Source: Novakomyces olei
Lineage: Eukaryota; Ascomycota; Novakomycetes; Novakomycetales; Novakomycetaceae
Length of the DNA: 64,000 nt
Reading direction: 5' to 3'
Assembly: GCA_016906335.1 (NCBI GenBank)
Contig: JADEYG010000002.1
Span: 558,001-622,000 of the forward strand
Position numbers and translations under genes: made by a program. This document shows positions 22,525 through 33,903 of the stretch, in pieces. Every line of letters begins with the position of its first letter. Positions within the stretch are counted from its first letter, which is position 1. The notes below the pieces were generated by a model. It searched no databases. It worked only from the letters and a program-made list of their open reading frames with translations, and was not told the origin of the DNA.

Positions 22525-23400
22525 TACACTGAGCGTGTGGCAATGGCAGTTTCTATGACGAATACTGAATTATACCTTTTAAAGAATTTCGTGCTCTATA
22601 TAATACATATATTTATGCCTTTATATGTGTAGCGCTTGACATGACACATTTTTTACCCCTATTTTTGTCACTCGTTAAATGGACGGGGCCCGTCCACGTA
22701 GCTGACCCTATATAATTTATACAAATCGATTAAATACATACTTTTATTATTTATTATAATACTTAGCAGCACGCAAAACATACCTACAGAGCCGCTCGCT
22801 CTCAATCTTCCAAGTAACCAGACATTGAGCCTCTAATTATGCGGAAAGATTTTAGACGATGGACATTGTTCGAATTTGTATTGCAATAGCCTGCATTTGC
22901 CCACAGAGGCGCCAAAATGATTTTTACGCTCGGCCACTTGACAATCCAAGTGCTTCATAATTCTATTTGACGTTAAATGTTGCTTGTTCTCAATTTACTT
23001 GTTCCCAGTTCAAGTAACATTACTGCAACATGGCCTATTCTGCAAGTAATACACCGGCAAATTAGCAGCTCTGTGTTTACGCGAATAACGCGTAACGCGA
23101 GTTAATTTGCGCGACAAATCAATGTGCCTTGCTTCATTGTATTTTGCACTTCTCTACTGACATTTTGATTTGGCCGACTCTGTATCTTTAAACCTGTATT
23201 TTACGTGGCATCTCCCTTTCACACATTGCTCTTTGCTTTTCTCTACATTCCCTCTTTTCTCTACTTTTTTTATTTTCTCTACTTTTGCTCGGGTCGCAAA
23301 CATCTCTTTTGATCGGGACCAGCGTTCCTCGAACCCGGTCAGATCTTTGTATCTTACTCTTGTATACTCTTGAAATTCAACGTCTCTGCTGTTGGGGCCA
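22525..23400. other. Divergent promoter of CYM1 and CDC6
   Basis: 876 bp between the two start codons. Apart from the cell-cycle box cluster at 23076-23115 nothing coding is seen. Confidence 0.5.
23076..23115. promoter_or_regulatory. MluI/E2F-like cell-cycle box cluster upstream of CDC6
   Basis: Within 40 bp: TTTACGCGAA (23076-23085), ACGCGT (23088-23093), ACGCGA (23095-23100) and TTTGCGCGAC (23106-23115). ACGCGT is the MCB core bound by MBF, which drives CDC6/cdc18 at G1/S in yeasts (family knowledge). The cluster lies about 290 bp before the CDC6 ATG. Single ACGCGT hexamers occur elsewhere in the window; the clustering is what stands out. Confidence 0.6.
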
Positions 23401-25116
23401 ATGTTTGTTAAACGGCAGCAGCGCGAGGCGGATCCTCCACGCACTCCAAATTGCAGTCGGGAAGAGCGGGCGAAAAGACGGGCAGCGATGATGTCAGAAT
23501 CGCTGGACGAGGCAGAGTCGAATAGCCTCGACAGCCTGCCGACTCCGCCACGTAGTGGCAGAGGCCAGAAAAGACTCGCTCTTGAAATTGCTGCCACGAC
23601 TCCGCGGAAAAGACGTTCACGCTGTATCGCCGGAATAATTAACGCCGAGGCGCCCTTAACTCCGGAATCCTTATCGCCGTCGACACCGCAATTTTCGGGC
23701 AACACGCTTGCCAACGCAAATACGCCAGATATTATTGGACGCGAGCAGGAACGCGTTGTTGTACAGCAATTCATCGATGCCTGTATCGGCCATCGGCAGG
23801 GTGGCAGCTTATTTGTAAGCGGACCTCCAGGCTCTGGAAAGTCTGGTACTGTGTCAAGTCTCCTTCCCAGGATACCCGTCAAGTCAGCGACGATAAACTG
23901 CACTCACCTGAAAAGCGCTGCGGACGTTTTTCCCACTATTTTGTTTGCTCTGACTGGCGTGCAATTGGCCAGCAACGAAGATGCCGCTGAAAGATTATTA
24001 GATTATTTCACAAAAGAGGCTCAGTCAATGAGGTAAGACGGCAGATTTGTTTGGTGTAGAGTTTGCATGGATGCCTATGCGATTCGTCCCAAGCGTTGCT
24101 AGTATTGTATTATTTTCTGTCATTTTCTTTTATCTCTATTTGTCATTTCTATTTGCTATTTCTATTTGTCATTCCTATTACTATCCGAGTTTACTCTTTT
24201 GTTCTAATCAACGTTCACTTTTCTAATCAATTCTAGTTTGGTGGTACTTGACGAAATTGATTTTCTTATTACACGCGACCAGGAAGTTCTTTACTCGTTA
24301 TTTGACTGGCCGCAGCAACCAAATAGCAGACTCATCCTCCTCGGCATTGCCAACTCTCTTGATCTTACGGACCGGTTAGTTCCTCGGCTCAAAGCGAAAA
24401 ACATTTCTCCTAAACTCGTCACCTTTAGAGCCTACAATGCCTCAGAAATTGCGAGTATTTTAAGTGCCCGGCTAAGCCGAAATCCTAAAGTCGCCTTTAA
24501 CCCTGCGGCAGTTCAGCTCTGTGCTCGTAAAGTCGCTGCTTCATCAGGCGATATCCGAAAGGCACTCGATCTTTGTCGGCTCGCTACAAATCTTGCCGAG
24601 ACAGAGTACAAATCATCGAATGCTTCCGCTTTGCCTCCGCGTATAGTTTTGGGCCAACTTCCAACAGATAATGCTGTGAATAATCTCGAAAAGGAACAGC
24701 TGAAACCCTCCGTTACAGTGTCGATTTCTCATATTGCCAGGGTAACTTCAACAGTACAAAAGGGTGGCAACAACGCGAATCGTATTCAGCAGCTCAGTTT
24801 ACAACAAAAAGCAGTGCTCTGTACAATGTGTACTAAATCCACTAGATCAATACCCAATGTTACGTGCAATACTCTATACGAAATCTACCAAGGCTTTTGC
24901 CTGCGGGATCAATTATTATCGCCCCTGACTCTGTCCGAGTTTCTCGATATCGTTGATTCTCTTGAAGTTGTGGGCATTGTTAATTTGTTCAATGGCTCTG
25001 GACGATCAGCTGTGACTCGCAAGGCTGAAATGCGTTTAGGACTGTCTGTTCCCTGCCTTGAAGCAATCACAAACTTATCGGACATTGGCGTTTTGCAACG
25101 GTTTTTAAAGGATTAG
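23401..25116 (+). CDS. CDC6: Replication licensing factor CDC6 (Cdc18)
   Basis: Two exons, 23401-24032 and 24237-25116, give 503 residues. AAA+ ATPase that, with ORC and Cdt1, loads MCM helicase at origins in G1. The N-terminal 110 residues are basic and rich in S/T-P sites, including TPPRSGR and TTPRKRR, which fit CDK control of stability. Walker A is GPPGSGKS from residue 141. Walker B LVVLDEID is created just after the splice. Sensor/lid residues include SGDIRKALDLCR. The C-terminal winged helix has LYEIYQGFC and LSEFLDIVDSLEVVGIV. CDC6 is preferred over ORC1 because there is no BAH domain. A nearby MCB-type cluster suggests G1/S transcription. Confidence 0.88.
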
Positions 25117-25373
25117 TCTCATGTGCACATTAGTATTTAGAAAAGAAATAGTTGGATTGAGCATTTGATCTATCCGTCAAGGTAGAATTATTATAATAAT
25201 AGCTAAAATGAAACTCTCAACTACTCTTCCGAGTAGATCAATATAGTAAAAAAGCTGTAAGATGGCAAATTTGAATAGCGATGAGACACAAAATTGTGCT
25301 TCAGTGTATTTAAAAATGAATATATTTCTATCTTGGACCCTTTGACTACATTTATCATACTATATAAACACTA

Positions 25374-28300
25374 TTACCTCACTGCACCGTCTTGCACATC
25401 GCTTGTCCCATTCTCTTCCAAGCTGACACCCGTAAATTGGCCCTCATCGTTGACTGCCGTGTCCTTTGGCGGCTGGGCTACCACGACTGGCCCTTGCGAC
25501 TCGTCATCAGCATCTTGGAACTGCTCCGCTAGAGCTTCTGTTGCTGCATCTTTTCCCTCGATACTACAGGCCGAAGAAGCATAACTTTGCCTGTTGCTGT
25601 TACCATTCCCCACTGCAACGCTCTCCTCCTCCCTTTCATGGCTCTGCTCTGAGGGAGCTTTGCTTGGATTAAACACTAAATCACGGGAAAATCGTCGATT
25701 TGATCGGGACAATGACGACTTTGCACGTGCTCCACTTCGTCGGCCAAGTTGAAGGCTTCTTCTTGCTTGTCCTGTTGCAGACTCTTCACTCGGTTTTGCA
25801 GCACTCGTACTGTCTCGCTCGCCCTCCATCTCGCTGCTTCTATTGGCAGCGATTTTGTCTAAAAGATCCTGTTCGCTGTCGCCCACTTTGAGGCTCTCAA
25901 CTACTTGTGAGACACTGCGTACTCTTGCAGGGTTCAGACTTGGATTGCCGCCGGCAGGTTTGGCGACAATCGATTTACGCAACTCATCGAATATTTGCCG
26001 TTTGTGCTGGAGCAAATCATAGGCTAATTTTGTTGCATGGCGATCGTTTTGCGTAAGTGCACTTACCGCCTGAGGACGTAGAATACACGTTGACATTTCC
26101 GTTGCTAGCAATTCTCTGTAACTCTTATCAGCCGATGTAAGTGCAACAAGCCGATTGCAGTGCGTGAAAATAGCGTCAAGCGTAGCAATATTTGTAGTTC
26201 TCAATTGTGCAAGGCAGTTTTCAACCATGCGAATACGGTCCTCCTGCTCATCTTCCGACCCGTGTTTTGTGTATATGGTTTTTACAACGTCATATAATGA
26301 GCTCGGGACGAGCGAGTCTGTACTGAATAAATGGACAGATAATTAAATCATTAAATAATTAAGTATAATTAAAACCAAAATTCAAAAGACCAAATGAAAA
26401 AAGAATTTGACGCGAAATATAGATAACGCAGAAAAAAAAATTTCAAGACGATAGAGACGTTAATGCAGTGTACTCCAATCTGTGGCGCATAATCAATTAA
26501 AGCATAATTTAGACTTACCAGGCAGCTCCAATAAATAGAGCTTTAAAACATTTGCTAGCTCAATAGGCTTGAATTGTTCTAATTTTTCTCGCGTTATTGA
26601 CCCTTTAGATTAGTCAAAAATTATTTAATAAAGAACAATTGGCTAATAAATTAATTAGACAGTAATGAAGTTACCCTTGCCCAAAGCAAGCCTGGCCCGG
26701 TGAATATCAGACAATCGGAGCCTTTCTGTCCAAACAGCTTGCCTCTCAGCGTCACTATCCATGCCAGGGTAGAGCTCATCCAAATAGCTCAGTATTCCAG
26801 AGACAATTGAGGGGACGCGTTTTTTGTCCGCCCGTACTCTAAGTTCAATATCCGTGCCAAAGACTTGATCATCGTCTACGACGTTGTAATAATTTTCATA
26901 CGCGATCACCTTGGGGATAAAAGGTCCAGTCTGGTAGTTTTCTAGTAGAAATCTCAAATCGCTCATTACTTGCACAGTCTCCTCATACAACATCATCTCA
27001 TCAATCGTTGCCCGCAACGACGGAATCGAATTTGAAAGAACCACTGGAATATCCAAAAACACCTTTTTGATTGTTTTTAAACGGTCAAATTCGCATTTTT
27101 CCAAAAATGCAAAATGTTGATACTTTTGATATATCAGTATTGCAAACTAAGAATTTTTGAACTAAGAAAAAAGATGAAAATAAAAATAATGATAAAACCA
27201 AACATTCAAATGCCATACCATTGCTTCTTCTAAAGCCATACGTCTTTGATCGAGCCTTTCCACCATGTCACGATAAGCCTTATCTGCTTCTTTAGCATCT
27301 CGTTGTAATTTCTGGAGAGGAGACTCATCCAAGCCAGCTCCAAAAGAATTCGAAATCCATTCGCCAACATAAGGAACACTCTTTGATTTCTCCAGCAACG
27401 AGTCCTGATGCTCGTATGGCACATGCGCAAGATTGAACGCCTTTGGTCGCCATTGGTAACTGAGTACTGACGAATTTGCAAAAGTACGGCCCATTCCCAA
27501 ATGTCGCAGGAATCCGGCGTTCAACAAATCTGCCATTAATATGTAAGAATAACAAAAGTAAACTTGACGCGATGATGAAAATCAAATGGCAAGGACTGTT
27601 CAATTGGAGCAAAGAGAACAAACATAAACATGGAAGTATTGCCCAAAGATCAAGAGCTAACATATTTGGAAAGACAAAAGATTCTTACCCTGTCCAATTC
27701 TCTCAGCCTGTCCCAAGGAATTTATAGCTAAATTTTCAAGAAGCCAAGCTACAACAGCATCGCCGGTAATAACATTAGAAAATACACCAAAAAATCGAAT
27801 TTTTTGCTCAGTTTGTGGAATTTCTGTAAGCATACGAGCCAAAAGTTTCCCAACCTCTTCGGGCGGGTACGCAGTTCCTGAAATCTCAATAGTATCTTCA
27901 GCAAGCTGCAACTTTTCAATATCCGCAGATTCACTCAGTGCCGCAATAGTATGAGGGTCATTTTTCAATGCCGTTTGCTCTTCTTCATAATCCTCTGCCT
28001 CACGGCATCTATTATAATAATTACTACGCAGCTTGCTTGTCTCGTTTATCATCTTTTCATACGACTTTGCCTTCTCTGAAAGTTCCGTTTTACTCACACG
28101 CACACGTGACGCATGGTCCTGTGACCACCTATCAAATGGCCGAATGACCACCTCGTTCAGGGCGGCAGCAATTCCAACATGATGGCTTCCCTCCTAGACG
28201 AGTTAATATGCAAACCTGCAGAGAGTAACAAGCATCAGGGCCAGAGCAAAATGATTAACCAAAACTCTAAACCCAACGGCACTGATGCAATTTGGCGGCA

Positions 28301-28686
28301 AGGCCAAAGAGCTCCAAAGAGCTTAGTATAATCTGTACCTCAATCATCTGGGACACGATCCCCTCGTAGGCTTGCTTTACGCTAGCGCCATCGTCCTTGG
28401 AAAATCCATCTGGTTTACGCGATTCAGTTGAAATGGATTTCAATTGTGCTCCATAGCTCTGCTCCGCAGCTGCACGTAATCGAGCCAGGCCAAGGACTAG
28501 AAAGTTAGTTTAACACGTCATTTACAATAAACAATGGCAGCAAGGTCATTTAACTGAGAGCAAAAAATGTGATACGGGTCTTTTACTTTCGTCATTTTCA
28601 CGTATGCCCTGCTCGAGCTTTGCAAAAAGCGTGTTTATTCCAGTAACGTAATCAGACGTCCAAAAGCTGTCGGCAAAGCCTGGCAT
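25374..28686 (-). CDS. RGD2: F-BAR, DEP and RhoGAP protein (RGD2-like)
   Basis: Seven exons (28686-28587, 28496-28339, 28193-27689, 27529-27219, 27146-26675, 26602-26519, 26317-25374) give 857 residues. Order: F-BAR N-half (FADSFWTSDYVTGINTLFAK, LEQGIREND), a DEP domain inserted in it (FSNVITGDAVVAWLLEN, NAGFLRHLG), F-BAR C-half (YQHFAFLEKCEFDRLKTIKK), then RhoGAP-like (FGTDIELRVRADKKRVPSIV, LANVLKLYLLELP) and a Ser-rich basic tail. This layout is that of yeast Rgd2, a Cdc42/Rho5 GAP at curved membrane. The start MPGFADSFW is the first ATG compatible with the F-BAR. The RhoGAP segment lacks the usual Gly-[IL]-[FY]-Arg finger motif. Confidence 0.85.
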
Positions 28687-29149
28687 GCTGATCGAGTCTG
28701 GTGCATAGATATCGTGTTGGTTGCGTGTCACGTGCTCTATGATGGAATATTTTATTTATTATATTATTTATTATAATAATAATTTATTATTGACTTTACA
28801 ATAGCGTTAATAAAATTAGAAAAACAATATTTTGATCGAATTACTATATGGTAAACATCAACAAAAACCTACGAGCCAACCGAATTTTGTTTAAGCGTGT
28901 TAACGCGCCTAAATGAACATTATTATTTAATTTCAGCTTGCATTCTCGCAACTGACCATTAGCACTTCATCTCATTCTAATTTATGATCTCTTATTAATT
29001 ATTTGCAACAGGATATCAAATTACCTTTACTCGTATTGCTCCATACTTTTTAATCCAAGAGATTTAATTTAGGCACGCGGTTCTACGATTAAATGTACAT
29101 GACTATTTTGAATATTATTTATACCAAGAATCACCAAATTGAAATCTTT
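28687..29149. other. Intergenic, no gene seen
   Basis: 463 bp, AT-rich, upstream of the RGD2-like gene and downstream of the choline/ethanolamine kinase; a short TTATTATAATAAT stretch at about 28760-28790. Confidence 0.4.
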
Positions 29150-30282
29150 CTAATGAGCTAGTCCGTCTTTTGTTCGGCCGTACAGCGCCAGTCTATCACA
29201 AGCATACGTGAAATAGTCAAAATCTAATTGGCTGATGGTCGCTTGGCAGAGTGCCCATACTCCCCAGAAAAAATGGCTGATGGGCACAAAATGCTGAACC
29301 TGCAATTGTAGCCGTTCAGCATCTTTATCACTGACAGGCGAATCAGATTTTCCTAGGTAGCGCCGTAACCAGGCGACTTGAAAGTCTCTGGTGGGAAATT
29401 TGTCCAACGCGAGTTCAAACCCTAGAGTATCAGTAAATTGAAAATTAGAAAAATGATACAAAAACATCGAAGGATTAAAAGAAAAGAATAAGGGGAGGGA
29501 GCGATTACCCATAAACTCGTTGAAATGGTTTGCTATATCAAATGCCCGTTCCGCTGGACACGCATATTCATAATCAATTATCGAGATATTTCCGTCCGGT
29601 CTAACAATAAAGTTTCTAGTATTCAGCACCATCATTCCCTTTCAAACTCATACCCGCTTAGCAAATCATTGTGTGAAAAGACTATTTTTGATTTAAAACT
29701 TTCCGCTGTCTGTTGGCACCACAAGAACTGCGTCTCTAGCCAACTTGTGCGCTTGTGTGAACAAAGTAAGCTCTTCATATCGCTGCAAGAGTCTGAATCG
29801 CTTAAAGCATCCTTTGCAAGCAAAGAAAGCCATAATACCATCGATCCCCAGAGCTGAGACTTGTTCTCGACCGGAATAGAATGCCATACGAATATCGTAT
29901 CCACAATCTTGGGCCAATAATCCACGGATTGCATTTCGTCAACCTCGAGAACTCGACCCGGTGTGAAATCGTACACAAGGCCGTTTGTAAATCTTGCTCT
30001 TAAAGCCGATGCCAGATTGTGGCTATGTAAAACAAGATGATTTTCTGCCTCTTTTTCGCGGGAAATAATAGCGTCTGTGCCGGCTCCATAGACGCGAATT
30101 AAGACAGCGTTTGAGTCCTTTACCGCAGAATTTTCGCATTTGAGTAACGTGTTTGTAATTCCATCTTTGCACTGAGTCCAGCAAAGCCGTTGATTCTTCC
30201 ACGAAGGAAACAGCTCTGTCACAACATCTTTTGCGTCTTCAAACAAATGTGTCGAGCGAACAGTTTTGTCAATTGAATACAT
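29150..30282 (-). CDS. Choline/ethanolamine kinase
   Basis: Exons 30282-29654, 29615-29509 and 29421-29150 give 335 residues. Phosphorylates ethanolamine and/or choline with ATP, the first step of the Kennedy pathway for PE/PC synthesis, in the cytosol. The N-lobe has DGITNTLLKC and VLIRVYGAGTDAIISREKE. The Brenner-type phosphotransferase motif FSHNDLLSGN is completed across the 38-nt intron 1. The choline-kinase motif GNISIIDYEYACPAERAFDI follows, and the C-terminus has HFFWGVWALCQA and DFDYFTYA. The start is chosen at MYSIDKTV; the open frame continues upstream without another ATG, so an upstream exon is possible. Substrate preference cannot be read from sequence. Confidence 0.87.
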
Positions 30283-31401
30283 ATCTTGTTCTTCCTCTGA
30301 ACTGCAAGCAATTGTGTAGGAATAATACTCAACTGGCAAACGAAACTGTATTTAACCTGTTAACTTTGCCGCGATAATAAGCTTTGAATCAGAAAGAGAG
30401 ACTGGCACTAAACCGAAACTGAAACAAGCCAAAAGCAGGTCGCAAGTACACACGAGACTCTCGGCAATTTGCCTGTAATTGGTGCAAAAAGTAGCTTCGC
30501 CTCTCTGTCCCTGGAATCGATTTAGCATGTGATATTCGTGTTCCCCATAATACCGAAGAATGCGTAATTATTACAATTTATACAATTTATACAATTTATA
30601 CAATTTATACAATTTATACAATTTATACAATTTATACAATTTATACAATTTATACAATTTATACAATTTATACAATTTATACAATTTATATACAATTTAT
30701 ACAATTTATAAACAATTTATACAATTTATACAATTTATACAATTTATACAATTTATACAATTTATACAATTTATACAATTTATACAATTTATACAATTTA
30801 TACAATTTATACAATTTATACAATTTATACAATTTATACAATTTATACAATTTATACAATTTATACAATTTATACAATTTATACAATTTATACAATTTAT
30901 ACAATTTATACAATTTATACAATTTATACAATTTATACAATTTATACATATACTTATACAATTTATACAATTATACAATTTATACAATTTATACAATTTA
31001 TACAATTTATACAATTTATACAATTTATACAATTTATACAATTTATACAATTTATACAATTTATACAATTTATTTGGTGCATTATTTTTTTCAGTAATAT
31101 TATAAGCCAAACGAATGCTTCCCAAATTATACATCAATGTTGATGCAGTTTCCTGAACAGTGAAGTTGATAGAACAAAGCCCAAAACTTGGGTGGCAATA
31201 AAAGACTCCATTCAGGTCATAAGTCTTAACAATACAATTGGCTTTTTCAATTCAAGTATTGAATCGTGTTTGAATTTCGTTAACTAATAATAAAAAGTGC
31301 CATGCAAATACAGGGAGGGCTATCCCTAATCTCAAGTCGGGACTTGTAACTTGAAATGCAACTTGAAAGTACGCACAAGATGCACCTTGTGCATATAGAC
31401 T
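30283..31401. other. Intergenic dominated by a 9-bp satellite
   Basis: Lies between two minus-strand genes. About 500 bp of it is the ACAATTTAT satellite listed separately; flanks are AT-rich with no recognised gene. A 62-codon open stretch upstream of the kinase start (about 30528-30342, minus) has no family match. Confidence 0.5.
30572..31074. repeat. 9-bp satellite (ACAATTTAT)n, about 55 copies
   Basis: Nearly perfect tandem array with a few interruptions near 30689, 30710, 30948 and 30969. Being 9 bp long and stop-free in several frames, it produces false long frames (NLY and FIQ repeats on +, KLY and NCI on -), which are not genes. Confidence 0.95.
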
Positions 31402-33244
31402 CTAGTCCTGATATTCTTTAATCACGGCAGTTGGCAATTCCCGGAGACATTCTTTGATTATCTCAGCACCTCGTTCCAAATCTTTTTCTTCGATAACCAG
31501 GGGCGGTGCTAGACGTACAATATTGCCGTGCGTAGGCTTAGCCAAGAGACCTTTGTTCCTCATCAACAAGCACAGATCCCAGGCAGAACGGCCGTTTGTT
31601 TTACTTTCATCGATAACGATAGCGTTTAACAAGCCCATCCCCCGTACTAATTGCAATACAGGCGAGTCGCTTTGTTTAAGAGACTCTCGAAACTTGTTGC
31701 CCAAAATTTCAGATCTTTCAATAAGGCCTTCCTCCTTAACTACGTCCAATGCTGCCATTGCTACTTTGCAGCCCAATGGGTTTCCTCCATAAGTAGATCC
31801 GTGGCTGCCTACATCAAAGCAGAGCATGATCTCTTTTGAACTCAGCACTGCACTGACGGGATATACTCCACCGGAAATTGCTTTGCCGAGCAAAGTGATA
31901 TCGGGTTTAATGCCAGAGTGCTCACTACAAAGCATACGTCCAGTCCTGGCGATTCCAGTCTGAACCTCATCGGCAATAAGAAGTACATTATGTTTTTTGC
32001 ACAGTTCATAAGCCCGGCGCAGATAGTCCTTGTCCGGAACCATGACACTGGAAATTAGACGAACGAACTCTAAAGTGACCGAATATAAAATGGAACTCAC
32101 CCTGCCTCGCCCTGGATTGGCTCAACCAAGAATGCCGCAACACGGGGGCCGTGTGCATTTAGCGCAGCCTCAAGGTCATCAATATTATTGTAATTGAGAA
32201 CCTTCTTTGTCGCCGGACACACTGGACCAATCGATGGTAAGTACGGGCCAAAGCCTGTACAATTGTTAGATTTTATACTAAATATAAACAATCATTTATA
32301 TAGATATACCAGTGCGGGCATCAGAGTCAGTGGACATGGATATAATGCCAATAGTACGACCGTGGAAATTGTCGGCACATGAAAGGACGATCGCCTCATC
32401 TTGAGGAATTCCCTTCTTCTTGTAGCCCCAAAGACGTGCCAATTTACAGCCAGTCTCAACGGCCTCTGCTCCAGTGTTCCTGAAAAATTAATACCGCAAA
32501 TAAAGGAAAGCAGCAAGCCAAAAAAGGGTTAGAAAGTAGTTAAAGTAATGAAGAAAAATTGCCAGTATTTAAGGAAAAATCTCGGATTAAAAAGGAACGA
32601 AAAGTAAGAGAGGTCAAGGTGACCACGGGCGCGTGGAAAACAAAAGAGTAGACAAAATTTTTCAATAGAGACGGTTACACAAACCACTTACATTGGCAAT
32701 ATCATCTCGTAGCCAAACGTCTAACGAATGTTAGTTTAAAAGTCCCCGTATAATCCTACCTCAGTCATATACTTTGCAAAGACGCCAAATACGTCATTGT
32801 AAAAAGCACGAGAGCTGAGGGTCAGCTTGTGTGCCTGTTCCACAAGAGCGGCAATAATCTTTGGATGGCAATGACCTTGGTTTACGGCCGAGTCTGTTCA
32901 ATGCAGTTAGTATAAATTTGGTGCAAAGTGTACTTTCTAAAAACAAAATATAATCAAGTAAAATGAAGAAAAGCGAGAAAAATCACAAATCAAACTTACA
33001 GGCAGACAAAAAGTCGAGGTACTCGCGGCCTGTTAATGTTAGACAGATCTTGTGCTTCCAACTTGACACTACCCTCTGGATCCCATACTTTGGCACCTTG
33101 AGCGTGCGCCAAACACACTGGCAATGGGTGGTACGTGTGTGCGGCATATTCTTCTTCAAGCGCATAAATTTTACGGGAAGAAACGTGCTGCTGACCGTCT
33201 CCCTTAAGCTCTGGAGCGCCAACGCAAGTCTTTGAAGGAGCCAT
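31402..33244 (-). CDS. CAR2: Ornithine aminotransferase
   Basis: Seven exons (33244-33073, 33029-33000, 32893-32760, 32720-32692, 32479-32310, 32254-32101, 32047-31402) give 444 residues, the family length. Moves the delta-amino group of ornithine to 2-oxoglutarate, giving glutamate semialdehyde; key to arginine use as nitrogen source. Motifs in order: [90 protein letters not shown] (PLP ring Asp), the PLP-binding Lys (about 285) in LLGKAISGG, and [12 protein letters not shown]. No mitochondrial presequence, as in yeast. Exons 2 and 4 are only 30 and 29 nt. Confidence 0.94.
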
Positions 33245-33903
33245 AGCTCGATGTGCGAATGGATATGTTTAGTGTCGCAAACGTGCCGTGCTTTAATGTC
33301 TGCAATATTCTGATTTTTAACGTATGTTTTAATTGGTGCTCGGGAGCATGTAGCCGATGTGATCGACCGCTTGCATTACTTTAATTTGCGTGAACGTTAC
33401 TTGTATATTCTCCTGCTCCCATGATCTGAAATTCTTGAAATACATAAATATACACTCAAGCAGTATTCTACGTACAACGCGACCTGAAAATATTATTATG
33501 TAATAAATAGTGAATCGCAAGTTGATAGCTAAATAAGCGAGATCCATACGATAGCAGTCTCGCCAGACGCTTGCTCGTATCGATTACTGTTACTAGAATG
33601 ATTACATTATGTAAAATACTAAACGCTATTTAGCTAATACGAAAAACTGGTACGTATTGGGCGTAAAGTTCCTTTCGCCTGGAAACCGAATTATTGGGCA
33701 AATTAAAGAATCCTCAATCGTCTCCGTAAAACATCTTGAACGTTGGAAATAAAAAAGAAACAAAAAGAATAAAATCTCTTTTATGTCTAAAGCTTTTCTT
33801 AAAAATCCATCCTTTTTAATTTATTCTTTTCTGACGCATTATTGTGAATGATTAGCGTTCCCTCACTCTTGCGCCGCTTATTACCGTTCTCAATAAACAC
33901 CAA
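33245..33903. other. Intergenic, no gene seen
   Basis: 659 bp between the start of ornithine aminotransferase and the stop of CYP51, both minus strand. AT-rich; only short unsupported frames. Confidence 0.4.

Noticed and set aside
30560-31105. Long reading frames of NLY/FIQ/KLY/NCI repeats on both strands
   Set aside because: Pure product of the 9-bp satellite; no start context or unique sequence.
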